Below are positions 50,150 through 60,534 of a stretch of DNA of 64,000 bases, piece after piece. Under the pieces are notes generated by a model, which worked only from the letters and a program-made list of their open reading frames with translations, had not been told where the DNA came from and did not search any database. Positions within the stretch are counted from its first letter, which is position 1, and each line of letters starts with the position of its first letter. A program made the position numbers and the translations under genes. Source of the stretch: Pedobacter psychroterrae (GTDB lineage Bacteria; Bacteroidota; Bacteroidia; Sphingobacteriales; Sphingobacteriaceae); assembly GCF_004331695.1 (NCBI RefSeq), contig NZ_SJSL01000001.1, positions 558,001 to 622,000 of the forward strand, given 5' to 3'.

Positions 50150-51703
50150 TTAAAATGGTGCCGGTTCTTCCCTTGTCTGCACTCCTACCGGACCGCTGGG
50201 TTCACTTTCGTTCCTTAGTCGGTCAAGTGCTGTTACGAGGTAATTATATCTTTTTCCCTTTTCCACTGTGGTATCTATAAAAGATGTATAGTCCTCAAAA
50301 CTAATTTTCAGGATATTTCTGGCATTAAGAATATCGATCTTATCTCCTTCTTCGAAGCGATAAATTACATATCCTGAAGCAGTCTCCCCATCACTCGCTT
50401 TATGCGGGGCAGTCCATTTCAAATGGATTCCGTCGTCCATCGCATCTGCTGCAAGTTGCTGAGGCTGATTAGGCACGATCTCGTCCAGCCAAGGCATCTG
50501 CGGGGGCAGTGCAGGATGTTTGTACAGATCATTCCTAAGTGAATCACCTGCGGCACGTGCTATGGTAGAAAAAGATTTTGAACTGAAATATACGCTGCCC
50601 TGTACCCGGTTGTTATTCCTGATATACCTTACCTGATCAGGAATCTGACCGGGCAGGCGCCATGCCGCTTCCATCTTTTGATTTACGAGATAGGCCGCCT
50701 GTCCGATATACAGGTGCCTGCCAAAAGTATTATTGCTCCACCAATCTACCAATGTACCAAACGGAGCAGCTTTTCTGGTAAAGCTGAAATAAACCTGGGG
50801 ATTGATATAATCTACCCAGCCCTCTTTAACCCATTTCCTTGAATCGGCAAATAGTTCGGTATAATTGGAGAGGCCGTTAGTAGCAGACCCTAATGTATCT
50901 TCAGCGCTGTTTTTCCAGATCCCAAATGGGCTTATCCCAAATTTAACATACTTTTTATATTGATGAATACTATCGTCCAGTTGCTTGATCAGCAGATCGA
51001 CATTGTTTCTGCGCCAGTCGTTTACATTTGTAAACCCATTAGGGTATTTGCCGAATGTGGCTTCGTCCCTGATCTTTTGCCCTGCCACCGGATAAGGATA
51101 AAAATAATCGTCGAAATGTATGCCGTCGACATCATAGCCTTTCACTACATCCAGTATAACCTGTACAATATATTCTCTAACTTCAGGTAATCCCGGATCA
51201 AACTGCTTTTTCCCTGCATAGGTAAAAAAAAGCTCAGGACGTTTGCGGGTCATATGGCTTTCATGTACCACCGAATTAACACCCATTGTGGCTCTGTACG
51301 GGTTGAACCATGCATGCAGCTCCATCCCTCTGAAATGGGCTTCTTTAATAGCAAATTCTAATGGATCATAACCTGGTGCCGGGGGCAGCCCCTGTCTGCC
51401 CATGAGCCACTGGCTCCATGGTTCCCTGGATTTGGCATAAAAGGCATCAGCAGCCGGTCTAACCTGTAGTATAATGGCATTCATACCATTTGCTTTGTGC
51501 TGTTCTAAAATGCCAATTAATTCCTGCTTCTGCTTATCAATGGTCAGTCCTGGTCTTGAAGGCCAGTCAATGTTGGAGACGGTGGCTACCCATACCCCTC
51601 TGAATTCTCTTTTTGGAGCAATTTTTGATATATTTTGAGCATTAAGAAATGCAGGTGATATTAAAAACAAGAATAGTGCATAAAAAGTAAGTTTAGGCAT
51701 CAT
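50150..51703 (-). CDS. GHL10-type glycoside hydrolase-like protein with C-terminal FN3
   Basis: Exported protein, 517 aa, signal peptide about 1-22 (ends LNAQ). The GHL10/DUF187 barrel (about 30-345) starts REFRGVWVATVSNIDWP and contains YDVDGIHFDDYFYPYP with acidic residues where the catalytic pair is expected; homologues include YngK and cell-wall-linked hydrolases. A fibronectin-III-like domain follows (about 405-510; GIHLKWTAPH, SGYVIYRFEEGD). Likely acts on a cell-wall or amino-sugar glycan (inference from neighbours and family). Confidence 0.9.
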   Translation of the reverse strand: MMPKLTFYALFLFLISPAFLNAQNISKIAPKREFRGVWVATVSNIDWPSRPGLTIDKQKQELIGILEQHKANGMNAIILQVRPAADAFYAKSREPWSQWLMGRQGLPPAPGYDPLEFAIKEAHFRGMELHAWFNPYRATMGVNSVVHESHMTRKRPELFFTYAGKKQFDPGLPEVREYIVQVILDVVKGYDVDGIHFDDYFYPYPVAGQKIRDEATFGKYPNGFTNVNDWRRNNVDLLIKQLDDSIHQYKKYVKFGISPFGIWKNSAEDTLGSATNGLSNYTELFADSRKWVKEGWVDYINPQVYFSFTRKAAPFGTLVDWWSNNTFGRHLYIGQAAYLVNQKMEAAWRLPGQIPDQVRYIRNNNRVQGSVYFSSKSFSTIARAAGDSLRNDLYKHPALPPQMPWLDEIVPNQPQQLAADAMDDGIHLKWTAPHKASDGETASGYVIYRFEEGDKIDILNARNILKISFEDYTSFIDTTVEKGKRYNYLVTALDRLRNESEPSGPVGVQTREEPAPF

Positions 51704-51882
51704 TTAAAATTGTTGGTAGTTTAAAATTCGTTTTCATGTGTGTGGCACAGAACACATTTCTGTACTTATCCTAGCAAGTAAACGAATTTTTTTTAGGTCT
51801 CCTACAAATTGAATGTTTTTTTTATCTTTTGTCTTATTTTATTTATGTTCGCCTTTTAACTATTTAGACAAGAATTTTAATA

Positions 51883-52791
51883 ATGTCCGATCAGAATGAT
51901 TTAGTAAACAAAGGAGACCGTAATAAAATCTATTTTCTGGTCATCGTCATTGTGGCACTATTGGGCACAAATGCTTATCTTTTTTTTAAGGATAAGCAGC
52001 AAAATGAGCGGTTCGTGAACATCAATACTGAAAAAGACAGGCTTAAGCTGGAAGTTGAAAAAATAGAGGTTGAGCTGGATAAGGTAAATACACTCAACAT
52101 TAAGCTAAGCGAAAAATTAATCAATGAACAACAGCTTGCCCGTGATAAGATTGCGGAATTGAAAGCTGCACTTAAGGAAGGATTCATCACCCAGGTCGAT
52201 CTTGAAGCAGCACAGGCAAAGGTCAAAGAACTGCGCGAATTTGTAACAAACTACAATGAATCGATCATACAACTGAGAAAAGAAAATTCCTATCTGAAAG
52301 CACAACTGGATAGCATCAGGGACTCAGCAAGTTCAGCCAGTGAAAGAGCTGAAGAACTGGAAAGAAGAAATTATGAACTAAGAGAAAAAGTAAAAACCAG
52401 TTCTGCATTAAAGGCATCTAATATCTTTATCGTTGCCTACAGGGTAAAAAGCAGTGGGAAAAACATAGAAGTGACCAAGGCAGGTACAGCAAAAAAATTA
52501 ACGGTTAGTTTTGAGATTGTTCCAAATTCACTTGCTCAAAAAGATTACCATAAGATCTATTTACGTGTTTTTGATCCTACAGGTAACCTTATTGCCAATG
52601 AGAACAATATGTTTGAGGCTGATGGGCAGGAAATGCAGTACAGCTCTTCTACTTCCATATCTTTTAATGATGACAATACTTCCTATACAATGAACTGGAT
52701 TAACCCTAATGAGTTTATTAAAGGCACTTACTCCATTATTCTTTATGCCGATGGGTATACCATGGGACGCGCTAATATTGAATTAAGATAA
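51883..52791 (+). CDS. Membrane-anchored coiled-coil protein of unknown function
   Basis: 302 aa: one N-terminal membrane helix (about 17-36; IYFLVIVIVALLGTNAYLFF), a long heptad-rich coiled coil (about 45-175; many Glu/Lys/Leu) and a beta-rich C-terminal domain (about 185-302; NIFIVAYRVKSSGKN, YSIILYADGYTMG). Orientation suggests the coil and domain face the periplasm. No family name recognised. Its last 9 bp overlap the end of the convergent 1240-residue kinase gene. Confidence 0.75.
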   Translation: MSDQNDLVNKGDRNKIYFLVIVIVALLGTNAYLFFKDKQQNERFVNINTEKDRLKLEVEKIEVELDKVNTLNIKLSEKLINEQQLARDKIAELKAALKEGFITQVDLEAAQAKVKELREFVTNYNESIIQLRKENSYLKAQLDSIRDSASSASERAEELERRNYELREKVKTSSALKASNIFIVAYRVKSSGKNIEVTKAGTAKKLTVSFEIVPNSLAQKDYHKIYLRVFDPTGNLIANENNMFEADGQEMQYSSSTSISFNDDNTSYTMNWINPNEFIKGTYSIILYADGYTMGRANIELR

Positions 52792-55700
52792 AGGGAAACT
52801 AAGATAGAATGTTGTCCCAACGTTATTCAAAGATTTAAATTCTATTGTACCGCCAGCGTTTTCAACAGCCTGTTTTACAAATGCCAGTCCCAATCCTGTC
52901 CCTGATGATTTGGTTGTAAAATTTGGAACAAAGATTTTGCTTTTCAGTGATTCATCAATTCCCTTTCCATTATCTTCTACCTCAATAAATACACTTTCCC
53001 GGTTATTGAAGATCTTTACCCTGATCGTGGATTTAGTATTGGGTGTTGAAGCCTCGATAGCATTCTTAAATAAATTATTAAAAGTCCTCAGTAACTGATC
53101 TTTATCTCCAAGGATGATCAGCTCTATCGCTGCGTTATTAATGATTAGGATCTCTGCATCTAGTGTATTGGTAAACACATCCCTCGTCTGCTCTATAATA
53201 GGGAGCAACTGAAGTTTCTCCAATTTGGTATCCGGCATTTTAGCAAAGTTTGAAAATTCTGATGCGATGGTAGATAAACTGTCTATTTGCTCAATGAAAG
53301 ATTTATTAAAACGTTCAAACTTCTTTTCAAAGTTGGGGTCTTTCTCTTTCCATGATTTTTCCAGTAATTGTACACCAAGCTTTAAAGGAGTCAGTGGATT
53401 CTTAATTTCATGGGCCACTTGTTTGGCCATTTCTCTCCATGCGCTTTCCCGTTCTGACCTTGCGAGCTTAATCGCGCTTTCTTCAAGTGCAGCAATCATT
53501 TTGTTATACTCTTTAATCAGCGACCCAATTTCATCGTGACGAGACCAGAATATAGGCTGATTTCTTTGGCCAAGCTTAGTCTTTTTGATGCTGTCCTGGA
53601 TAAAAGTCAACGGACTTGTGATCTGATTGGCAAGGAATACGGCTAAGATTCCTATTGCGACAAATACCAGTGCATATATATTGATCAGCGTATTGATAAA
53701 GACACCGATCTTATTCTCATAGTCTGCCTCATTAGCATAATAAGGTACAGCAATATAGGCTATTGTCTGATTCTTAGCATTTCTAATAGGCGCATAGGCA
53801 GAAGAATAAACAAAAGTACCTATCCTTTCTGTGGGATTAACAAATTCTGATCCCTGGAGCAGACTTAGATGAAAGAAAGCCTTTGAACCCAGCCTCGGGC
53901 TTACTATGCCTAAATCATATATTTTGGGCAAGGAACTAAATAGCAACTTACCATCAACATCAAAAAGATTTAAATAAGCAGCATTGATATCTGCAAATTG
54001 ATTAAAATCATCAATAGACTTATCTGATTTGGCGGGGATGCCAGTGCTTAAGATACGCTTTTCGTAAGATTGCTGTACCTTCCTTACCTTTTCCTTAATG
54101 AAATCCTGCTGCTGGTCGCTATATTCTTTACGTATATAGAAATAGGTTACCCAACCTACGATCAGCAGGGTAGCAACTACTGAAAGTACAATTGAAAACT
54201 GTATCCTGGTTTTGTACAGTATCTTATTTGCATTGATCATGAGTGACCGGTTGATGTTAAACCAGCCTCCCCAGCTTTCATCTATGTTTTTCAAAAGCCA
54301 GATCAGGGTATAAAGCGTAATCGAAAAAACGATAAAAACCAAAAAGAAAAACGACAATGTAGCCAACCGAACAATATCAGAGACTTTCTCTTTACTGATG
54401 ACAATAAATTTTGAAGAATCTGATGAATAAATAAGATGCGTATAATTAAGGCTGTCTTTAAAAAAATACATTTTTTTGGCAGGACCGGTGGTAAATTCTT
54501 TACCTGAAAGTTTGTAGGTATATTTACCTGACTGGCTCTCTAATCTGCCATCCTTATAAAATGCTATTGAATATTTGCTGTAATCATTGTCATTCTTAAT
54601 GGTACGGTCTACCAACATTTCCGGCAGCTGACCTCTATAATTATATGGTTGTGATTTTAGTTCGATGACAAGTGTACCAAGTATGCGGTTATCTTCCTTT
54701 ACCGGAATAATGCCAAAATAATTTTGATAACCAAAAGTATCATTCAACCGATAAAAATAATTAGACTCAGGAGCTTTAACAGAGCCTGCCTGCACCAATC
54801 CTTTAAAGTAGCTTAAAGGCAGTACCCCCAGGCCAGTAATAGCCGAATCAAGGTAATTATATTCATGGATAGCAAACTCAAACCTTGGCAGATACCTTTC
54901 AAGGTAATTCTTCTCAATATTCTTCCTTAAATCTATCGTACCGTTCAAAGCAGGCCTTTTGAAATAATTTAATACAAAAGTATTTTTAAGAATATTCTTT
55001 TCTATATTCTCGATAGTACTTATTAAAATAAAGTCATCCTTTGATATTAATCTCTGTGCGATGATACTGCGGTTAGCCTCCTCCTTTTGATCAATAAATT
55101 TCAGATACTTGATAGCTGATATAAATGCCAGACAGAAAAAAAGCAATGCAAAGATTCTTATAGAAAATTTGTTGGCCAGCATGTAAAAATTCCATGCAAC
55201 GATAAAAATAAACAATCCGTATGCAATAAAAAACATGCTGAAGTCTGTATTCACCCGGTAAATGAGATAGGCTAAAAACAGGGCAATGAATACAGTTAAC
55301 CGGTCTTTGCTTGTAACATTCAGCTGCAGGGTCAGCTGCATAAAAATAATTGCAATGAGGTAAATATTAAACCAGACCAGACATAAAATGATGATGCTTA
55401 CCCAACTGATCAAGCCAAGATTAATGATATTGGTAATGTCGAAATTGATTTTTGAATTGATGATCAGCCCAAAAAAGACCTTGTCAAACAGAAAAGCTAT
55501 TGCTCCAAAAACCATTAAAAACCCCAGGTGAAAAGAAATCCCTGAGAGTCTACTTTTTGTTAGCCATTTTGGAAGTCTGTACCTGTCATTATATGTATAA
55601 ATAAACAATATGATCCATGTTACAGCAATTACATTCAGTAGAAAATCGCCTAGTGAGGGCATAAAAAAGCTCTCCGCATATATTCTTGGGCTAAAGATCA

Positions 55701-56505
55701 AAAGGTTAAACTGTTTGTTAAACCAACCATATTCGAGATCAGTAACCCTGATTGTAATAAAGAAGAGCGCAAGCACCAATATTGCGGCTATCAAATCACC
55801 TCTTTTTGCAAGCCAGGCACAAAATGAATTGAAGAACAAGCAAAAACTGAAAAGACCGATGACCCATAGCCAGATTTCAACTGTGCTATAAATACCCTTT
55901 GAATATTCAGGCCTGAGTTTTACTTCAAACAGTAACTTCTTATCAAGATTAGTGATCCCCTGTACCTCAGCATCTGAAAATGTGGCTAGTGTAAGAGAGC
56001 TGCTATTAGAAAGGTAACTGGAAAAGTCATTTGTGAGGTACTCATTCTGTATACTGTACTGATTTTTGACCTTGATAAGAAACACTAAAGTAAAATCCTC
56101 TGTCGTTCTTTTGATAACCTCGTACCAGCCATTGCTGAATTGTGAAAAGTATGAGCCCTCTCTTATCAATCCGGGATTGTCAGGGACGGTTTTAATTGAA
56201 CTCCAGAATTTTAATTGCTGATTTTGGTAAGTGAGGATGTCAATGCCTTTTTCCCTATACTTTTCAATGAAATCAAGCCCATAATTGTCATTAAGATGAT
56301 ATTGCTTCGCTCTTTCTATCTGTACGGAATCCTTTAAAAAGTTATAGACAATACGTTCGTTGACGGCAAGGTTCTCTTGAAGCTTACCAGCTTCGTAGCG
56401 GAGGAGCTCCTTTTTACTGACAGATTGCTTCAGGGAAATTGCCGTAACAATACAGCAAGCCCCCATTATTAATAAAAGAAATCTAATTTTGCCTCCTATA
56501 CTCAC
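52783..56505 (-). CDS. Large NtrY-like sensor histidine kinase (1240 aa)
   Basis: Membrane sensor kinase with a long N-terminal part: an anchor at about 7-27, a periplasmic stretch, about seven membrane helices (about 210-460), a periplasmic sensor region with two more helices, then HAMP (about 955-1010), phosphoacceptor H1032 in QVAHEIKNPLTPLKLGVQLLE and HATPase_c (NLFKNAIEASTPN, DNGKGI, GTGLGLAFVKQAVENAGG). Start codon is GTG at 56505; no better ATG is in frame nearby. No response regulator gene is adjacent, so the partner lies elsewhere. Confidence 0.9.
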   Translation of the reverse strand: MSIGGKIRFLLLIMGACCIVTAISLKQSVSKKELLRYEAGKLQENLAVNERIVYNFLKDSVQIERAKQYHLNDNYGLDFIEKYREKGIDILTYQNQQLKFWSSIKTVPDNPGLIREGSYFSQFSNGWYEVIKRTTEDFTLVFLIKVKNQYSIQNEYLTNDFSSYLSNSSSLTLATFSDAEVQGITNLDKKLLFEVKLRPEYSKGIYSTVEIWLWVIGLFSFCLFFNSFCAWLAKRGDLIAAILVLALFFITIRVTDLEYGWFNKQFNLLIFSPRIYAESFFMPSLGDFLLNVIAVTWIILFIYTYNDRYRLPKWLTKSRLSGISFHLGFLMVFGAIAFLFDKVFFGLIINSKINFDITNIINLGLISWVSIIILCLVWFNIYLIAIIFMQLTLQLNVTSKDRLTVFIALFLAYLIYRVNTDFSMFFIAYGLFIFIVAWNFYMLANKFSIRIFALLFFCLAFISAIKYLKFIDQKEEANRSIIAQRLISKDDFILISTIENIEKNILKNTFVLNYFKRPALNGTIDLRKNIEKNYLERYLPRFEFAIHEYNYLDSAITGLGVLPLSYFKGLVQAGSVKAPESNYFYRLNDTFGYQNYFGIIPVKEDNRILGTLVIELKSQPYNYRGQLPEMLVDRTIKNDNDYSKYSIAFYKDGRLESQSGKYTYKLSGKEFTTGPAKKMYFFKDSLNYTHLIYSSDSSKFIVISKEKVSDIVRLATLSFFFLVFIVFSITLYTLIWLLKNIDESWGGWFNINRSLMINANKILYKTRIQFSIVLSVVATLLIVGWVTYFYIRKEYSDQQQDFIKEKVRKVQQSYEKRILSTGIPAKSDKSIDDFNQFADINAAYLNLFDVDGKLLFSSLPKIYDLGIVSPRLGSKAFFHLSLLQGSEFVNPTERIGTFVYSSAYAPIRNAKNQTIAYIAVPYYANEADYENKIGVFINTLINIYALVFVAIGILAVFLANQITSPLTFIQDSIKKTKLGQRNQPIFWSRHDEIGSLIKEYNKMIAALEESAIKLARSERESAWREMAKQVAHEIKNPLTPLKLGVQLLEKSWKEKDPNFEKKFERFNKSFIEQIDSLSTIASEFSNFAKMPDTKLEKLQLLPIIEQTRDVFTNTLDAEILIINNAAIELIILGDKDQLLRTFNNLFKNAIEASTPNTKSTIRVKIFNNRESVFIEVEDNGKGIDESLKSKIFVPNFTTKSSGTGLGLAFVKQAVENAGGTIEFKSLNNVGTTFYLSFPLS

Positions 56506-56544
56506 ATTTAATCTATTTTATTAAAGGTTACTAATATAACCCGT

Positions 56545-57426
56545 TTATGCATTCGCTGCAGAACTTGTAGGCATCGCTCTATTTACTTTTTTAACCAAAC
56601 CCTGCAAAACATTCCCCGGACCTACTTCAATAAATTCAGTTGCGTTATCAGCAATCATATTTTCTATAGTCTGTGTCCACCTCACAGCACCGGTTAACTG
56701 AGAAATTAAATTTGCTTTAATGGTCTCCGGATCGGTATTGGCTACCGGGTCTACATTCTGATAGATGGGGCATATCGGTGCAGAGATTGATGTGTTTTCA
56801 ATGGCCTGCTGAAGTTCCAGTCTTGCGGGTTCCATCAATGGGGAATGAAAAGCCCCGCCAACATTCAGTTTCAAAGCTCTTTTAGCTCCTGTTTCTGTGA
56901 GCTGCTGACAAGCAAGATCAATACCTTCAATGCTGCCTGAGATCACCAGTTGTCCGGGGCAGTTGTAATTTGCCGGTACCACAACCTCATCTATTCCGCT
57001 GCAAATGGCTTCTACCACTTCATCTGACAAGCCTAGTATCGCTGCCATCGTTGAAGGCCGCAATTCACATGCTTTCTGCATTGCATTCGCACGCGCGATC
57101 ACCAGCCTTAACCCATCTTCAAAAGACAATGCCGAGGCCGCTACCAGTGCTGAAAACTCTCCAAGAGAGTGGCCTGCCACCATATCGGGCTTAAAATCTG
57201 CACCAAGGCTTTTTGCCAGGATCACAGAGTGAAGAAATATCGCTGGTTGTGTAACGTTGGTTTGCTTTAACTCTTCATCTGTACCACCAAACATCACATC
57301 GCTGATACGGAAACCGATAATGTCATTTGCCTGCTCAAACAATGCTTTAGCTGCATCATTCTCATAGAGCTCTTTACCCATACCAGGAAATTGTGCACCC
57401 TGACCTGGAAATATATATGCTTTCAT
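56545..57426 (-). CDS. fabD: Malonyl-CoA:ACP transacylase
   Basis: Loads malonyl groups onto acyl carrier protein for fatty-acid synthesis. Motifs: FPGQGAQFPGMG at the start, active-site Ser in GHSLGEFSAL (about residue 92), the Arg region ARANAMQKA and His in GGAFHSPLM. 293 aa, standard. Last of the queD-folE-fabD minus-strand series, 49 bp after folE. Confidence 0.97.
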   Translation of the reverse strand: MKAYIFPGQGAQFPGMGKELYENDAAKALFEQANDIIGFRISDVMFGGTDEELKQTNVTQPAIFLHSVILAKSLGADFKPDMVAGHSLGEFSALVAASALSFEDGLRLVIARANAMQKACELRPSTMAAILGLSDEVVEAICSGIDEVVVPANYNCPGQLVISGSIEGIDLACQQLTETGAKRALKLNVGGAFHSPLMEPARLELQQAIENTSISAPICPIYQNVDPVANTDPETIKANLISQLTGAVRWTQTIENMIADNATEFIEVGPGNVLQGLVKKVNRAMPTSSAANA

Positions 57427-57475
57427 TTTTTTCTATTTTAAATAAACACAACAATAGGACTCAAACCCTATCTAA

Positions 57476-58105
57476 CTAATGCAAATTGGCAGTGATCAAT
57501 CTTAAAAATTCTGCTCTAGTTTTATCTTTAGCAAATTCCCCTGTAAAAGCCGAAGTGGTCGTTACAGAATTTTGCTTTTGTATGCCACGCATGGCCATAC
57601 ACAAATGCTTGCATTCAATTACTACCGCTACCCCTGCAGGCATCAGTGTCTCCTGTATGCAATCCCTGATCTCATTTGTCAGGCGCTCCTGAACCTGGAG
57701 GCGGCGGGCAAAAGCATCTACTATGCGGGGTATTTTACTCAAACCAACAATATGTCCATTAGGAATATAAGCAATGTGGGCTTTGCCAAAAAAGGGAAGC
57801 ATATGATGTTCACACATAGAAAACACTTCTATGTCTTTAACTACAACCATTTGACTGTAATCTTCCTTAAACATCGCGCTGCGCAATATTTCCGACGGAT
57901 TTAAATTATATCCATGGGTTAAATACTGGAGTGCTTTGGCTACGCGTTCTGGTGTTTTAACCAGCCCTTCCCTTTCAGGATCTTCACCCAGTTTACCTAG
58001 AATATCTTTATAGTGGGATGCTACAGATGCTATTTTACCTTCATTATAACGGTCAATTTTAATGTATCCGTCTTCTTCATCCAAATGATCTATATGGTTG
58101 CTCAT
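57476..58105 (-). CDS. folE: GTP cyclohydrolase I
   Basis: Converts GTP to 7,8-dihydroneopterin triphosphate, the entry to folate and queuosine pathways. Zinc-binding and catalytic motifs: [20 protein letters not shown] and KHLCMAMRG, with [20 protein letters not shown] in between. 209 aa. It starts 3 bp after the queD stop, which fits supply of its product to QueD. Confidence 0.97.
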   Translation of the reverse strand: MSNHIDHLDEEDGYIKIDRYNEGKIASVASHYKDILGKLGEDPEREGLVKTPERVAKALQYLTHGYNLNPSEILRSAMFKEDYSQMVVVKDIEVFSMCEHHMLPFFGKAHIAYIPNGHIVGLSKIPRIVDAFARRLQVQERLTNEIRDCIQETLMPAGVAVVIECKHLCMAMRGIQKQNSVTTTSAFTGEFAKDKTRAEFLRLITANLH

Positions 58106-58108
58106 ATT

Positions 58109-58528
58109 TTATTCTTTTTGACCGAAATATTCAACAAAGTTATTCTCAGTTTCGTAGATTTTTATACAGTGCAGCTCCGCACCCGACTCACTGATCAAAG
58201 CATGCAACTGTTCCCATATGGCTATAGCAAGATTTTCAGTAGACGCGAGCTTACCTTTCATAAAATCTACATCAAGATTTAGGTTTTTATGATCAATTTT
58301 ATCCACCACATGTGTATTGGTAATATCCTTTAACCATTTAAGGTCTACCAAAAACCCTGTTTCAGGATTGATCTCGCCTTTTACTGTTACATACAATTGG
58401 TAGTTGTGTCCGTGCCAGTTAGGATTGGCACACTTTCCATAAACTGCTGCATTTTCTTCCTCAGTCCAATCCGGTCGGGAAAGTTTGTGCGCAGCGTTAA
58501 ATGACGCTTTTCTCGTTATATATATCAT
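58109..58528 (-). CDS. queD: 6-carboxy-tetrahydropterin synthase (QueD/PTPS family)
   Basis: Zinc enzyme of queuosine (7-deazaguanine) synthesis using the FolE product. His ligands in FNAAHKL and GHNYQLYVTV, with Cys in GKCANPNWHG and a catalytic-type DKIDHKNLN stretch. ATG 58528 gives 139 aa starting MIYITRKASFNAAHKL, the usual family start; a longer frame to 58588 is rejected. Pterin-pathway alternatives exist, but QueD is most likely. Confidence 0.9.
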   Translation of the reverse strand: MIYITRKASFNAAHKLSRPDWTEEENAAVYGKCANPNWHGHNYQLYVTVKGEINPETGFLVDLKWLKDITNTHVVDKIDHKNLNLDVDFMKGKLASTENLAIAIWEQLHALISESGAELHCIKIYETENNFVEYFGQKE

Positions 58529-58630
58529 GTTTTTGTATAATAAGACAAACTTAGATAAAATTGAAGTATGGAGCAATTTATCGGCCATTCAATTACAACT
58601 GTTCAATACAATTAGTTAACTTAGCTACTG

Positions 58631-59263
58631 ATGAAGATGCTCATAGTTGCAGCAACAAAACCTGAAATAGCGCCATTAATGATGCATTTCAATTTGCCGG
58701 GAGGTGACTTTACCGGCAATAAAGAATTTGACATTTTAATTACCGGGGTCGGAATGACTGCAACTGCATATGCACTTGGCAAACATCTTTCTAAGCAATA
58801 CAATCTTGTGTTAAACCTGGGAATTGCAGGATCCTTTGATCGGAGCATTGCTTTAGGAACTATCGTCAATGTGTATGAAGATACATTTGCGGAACTGGGG
58901 GCTGAGGACCATGAAAAATTTTTGAGCATTGAGGACCTAGGTTTTGGAAAAAGCACCCATTCTGCTTTTAATAACCTATTAAGTGAATCTGTAGCCAAAC
59001 TACCGAAAGTAAAGGGCATAACTGTAAACCGGGTACACGGCTGCGAACCAAGTATCTCAGCGATTAATACCCGACTTTCACCTGTCGCAGAAAGCATGGA
59101 GGGAGCTGCTGTTCTATACTGTTGCGGGCAGCAGGATATACCCTGCCTGCAAATCCGAAGTATTTCAAATTATGTGGAACCCAGAAACAGAAAGGCCTGG
59201 AAAATAGACCTTGCTTTAAAAAACCTGAACCACTGGGCAATAGAATTTTTGACAAATACATAA
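58631..59263 (+). CDS. mqnB: Futalosine hydrolase
   Basis: Removes hypoxanthine (or adenine) from futalosine-type intermediates in the alternative menaquinone pathway. Nucleoside-phosphorylase fold: start MLIVAATKPEIAPLM, ITGVGMTATAYALGKHL, LNLGIAGSFDRSIALG, and the substrate segment SMEGAAVLYCCGQQDIPCLQIRSISNYVE. 210 aa. Next gene, 34 bp on, is mqnD, confirming the pathway. Confidence 0.93.
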   Translation: MKMLIVAATKPEIAPLMMHFNLPGGDFTGNKEFDILITGVGMTATAYALGKHLSKQYNLVLNLGIAGSFDRSIALGTIVNVYEDTFAELGAEDHEKFLSIEDLGFGKSTHSAFNNLLSESVAKLPKVKGITVNRVHGCEPSISAINTRLSPVAESMEGAAVLYCCGQQDIPCLQIRSISNYVEPRNRKAWKIDLALKNLNHWAIEFLTNT

Positions 59264-59297
59264 CCATTCCCCTTGTTCCAGTATTTACCTTTACTTC

Positions 59298-60143
59298 ATG
59301 AAAATTAGCCTAGGTTTTTCTCCCTGCCCGAATGATACTTTTATTTTTGATGCGCTGATACACCATAAAATAGATACTGAGGGATTGGAGTTTGAGGTTT
59401 TTTTTGACGATGTCGAAACGTTAAACCAAAAGGCGATGAAGGGTGAGCTTGACATCACCAAATTAAGTTTTCATGCTTTTGCATATGCCTGTCATCACTA
59501 TGCATTATTGGATGCAGGGAGCGCCTTAGGATTTGGAGTTGGGCCCCTGCTCATCTGCAAGGATAAAAACCTTAGCCATGATATTGAAAATTTAGCAGCG
59601 AATTTAAAGATTGGGATTCCGGGAAAATATACTACCGCAAATTTCCTGCTGGGCATTGCCTTTCCCCATTTAACGTATAAACAGGAAATGATTTTCTCAG
59701 ATATAGAGGCTGGATTATTGAATAATGAAATAGATCTGGGACTTATTATTCACGAAAACCGCTTTACGTATACAGAAAAAGGATTGCACAAGGTAATCGA
59801 CTTAGGTTATTTCTGGGAGCAGCTGACAGGATGTGCCATTCCGCTGGGTGGTATTGTGATAAATAGAAATCTTGATAAAGGAGTACAGGAAAAAGTAAAC
59901 AGAATACTCCGAAAATCGGTAGAATTTGCTTTCGCCAATCCCAAATCAGGAATTGAATTTATCAGACAGCACGCACAGGAAATGAACGAAGAGGTAATGT
60001 ACAAGCATATCGGGCTCTATGTGAATGAGTATTCCATTAACCTGGGTGACGAAGGCCGGAAAGCAATAAATGTGCTGTTCAATATAGCACAGGAAAAAGG
60101 ACTGATCCCTGCCATAGAAAAAAGTATCTATTTAATTCCTTAG
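59298..60143 (+). CDS. mqnD: 1,4-dihydroxy-6-naphthoate synthase
   Basis: Acts after MqnC in the futalosine menaquinone pathway, converting cyclic de-hypoxanthine futalosine to dihydroxynaphthoate. Periplasmic-binding-protein-like fold typical of MqnA/MqnD; the start KISLGFSPCPNDTFIFDAL and LDAGSALGFGVGPLLICK favour MqnD. 281 aa, normal. Pairs with mqnB upstream. Confidence 0.93.
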   Translation: MKISLGFSPCPNDTFIFDALIHHKIDTEGLEFEVFFDDVETLNQKAMKGELDITKLSFHAFAYACHHYALLDAGSALGFGVGPLLICKDKNLSHDIENLAANLKIGIPGKYTTANFLLGIAFPHLTYKQEMIFSDIEAGLLNNEIDLGLIIHENRFTYTEKGLHKVIDLGYFWEQLTGCAIPLGGIVINRNLDKGVQEKVNRILRKSVEFAFANPKSGIEFIRQHAQEMNEEVMYKHIGLYVNEYSINLGDEGRKAINVLFNIAQEKGLIPAIEKSIYLIP

Positions 60144-60152
60144 TCTATGCTA

Positions 60153-60530
60153 TCAGTTGCAGGGACCTTCAGGTATTTCCTTCGTTATCTTCAATACCTT
60201 TGTGACTACCATCGTTGAGTCAAAATCTGCAGAAACTATTAGACTATCAGATTTAATAATGCGACATTCAACCTCAATATAAACCGGCTCATAAGGCTTC
60301 TCAAAATTAAAATTACTATAGGCCAGCTCTAAAGTTTTAGCACTGTCAGCCACCCAATATTCTCTTCCTTCCTCACAATCGGTAAAAGATTTTATCTCAG
60401 GCCCATAGCTATACAATCCTTTTGCTGTCCTCGCTAAGCTTTGTTCTTCTTCTTCAGCTTTGCGGTTACACGCTATTGCAAGTACAGAAAATATTATTAT
60501 TAGTACCAATGGTTTCCTAAATACATTCAT
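60153..60530 (-). CDS. Small lipoprotein of unknown function
   Basis: 125 aa with a lipoprotein signal (about 1-21; IIIFSVLAIAC, Cys near 21) and a charged start after it (NRKAEEEEQ). The rest is beta-rich without motifs I recognise. It starts 4 bp after the LolC/E-like permease gene ends and may be its partner lipoprotein. Confidence 0.7.
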   Translation of the reverse strand: MNVFRKPLVLIIIFSVLAIACNRKAEEEEQSLARTAKGLYSYGPEIKSFTDCEEGREYWVADSAKTLELAYSNFNFEKPYEPVYIEVECRIIKSDSLIVSADFDSTMVVTKVLKITKEIPEGPCN

Positions 60531-60534
60531 ATCG

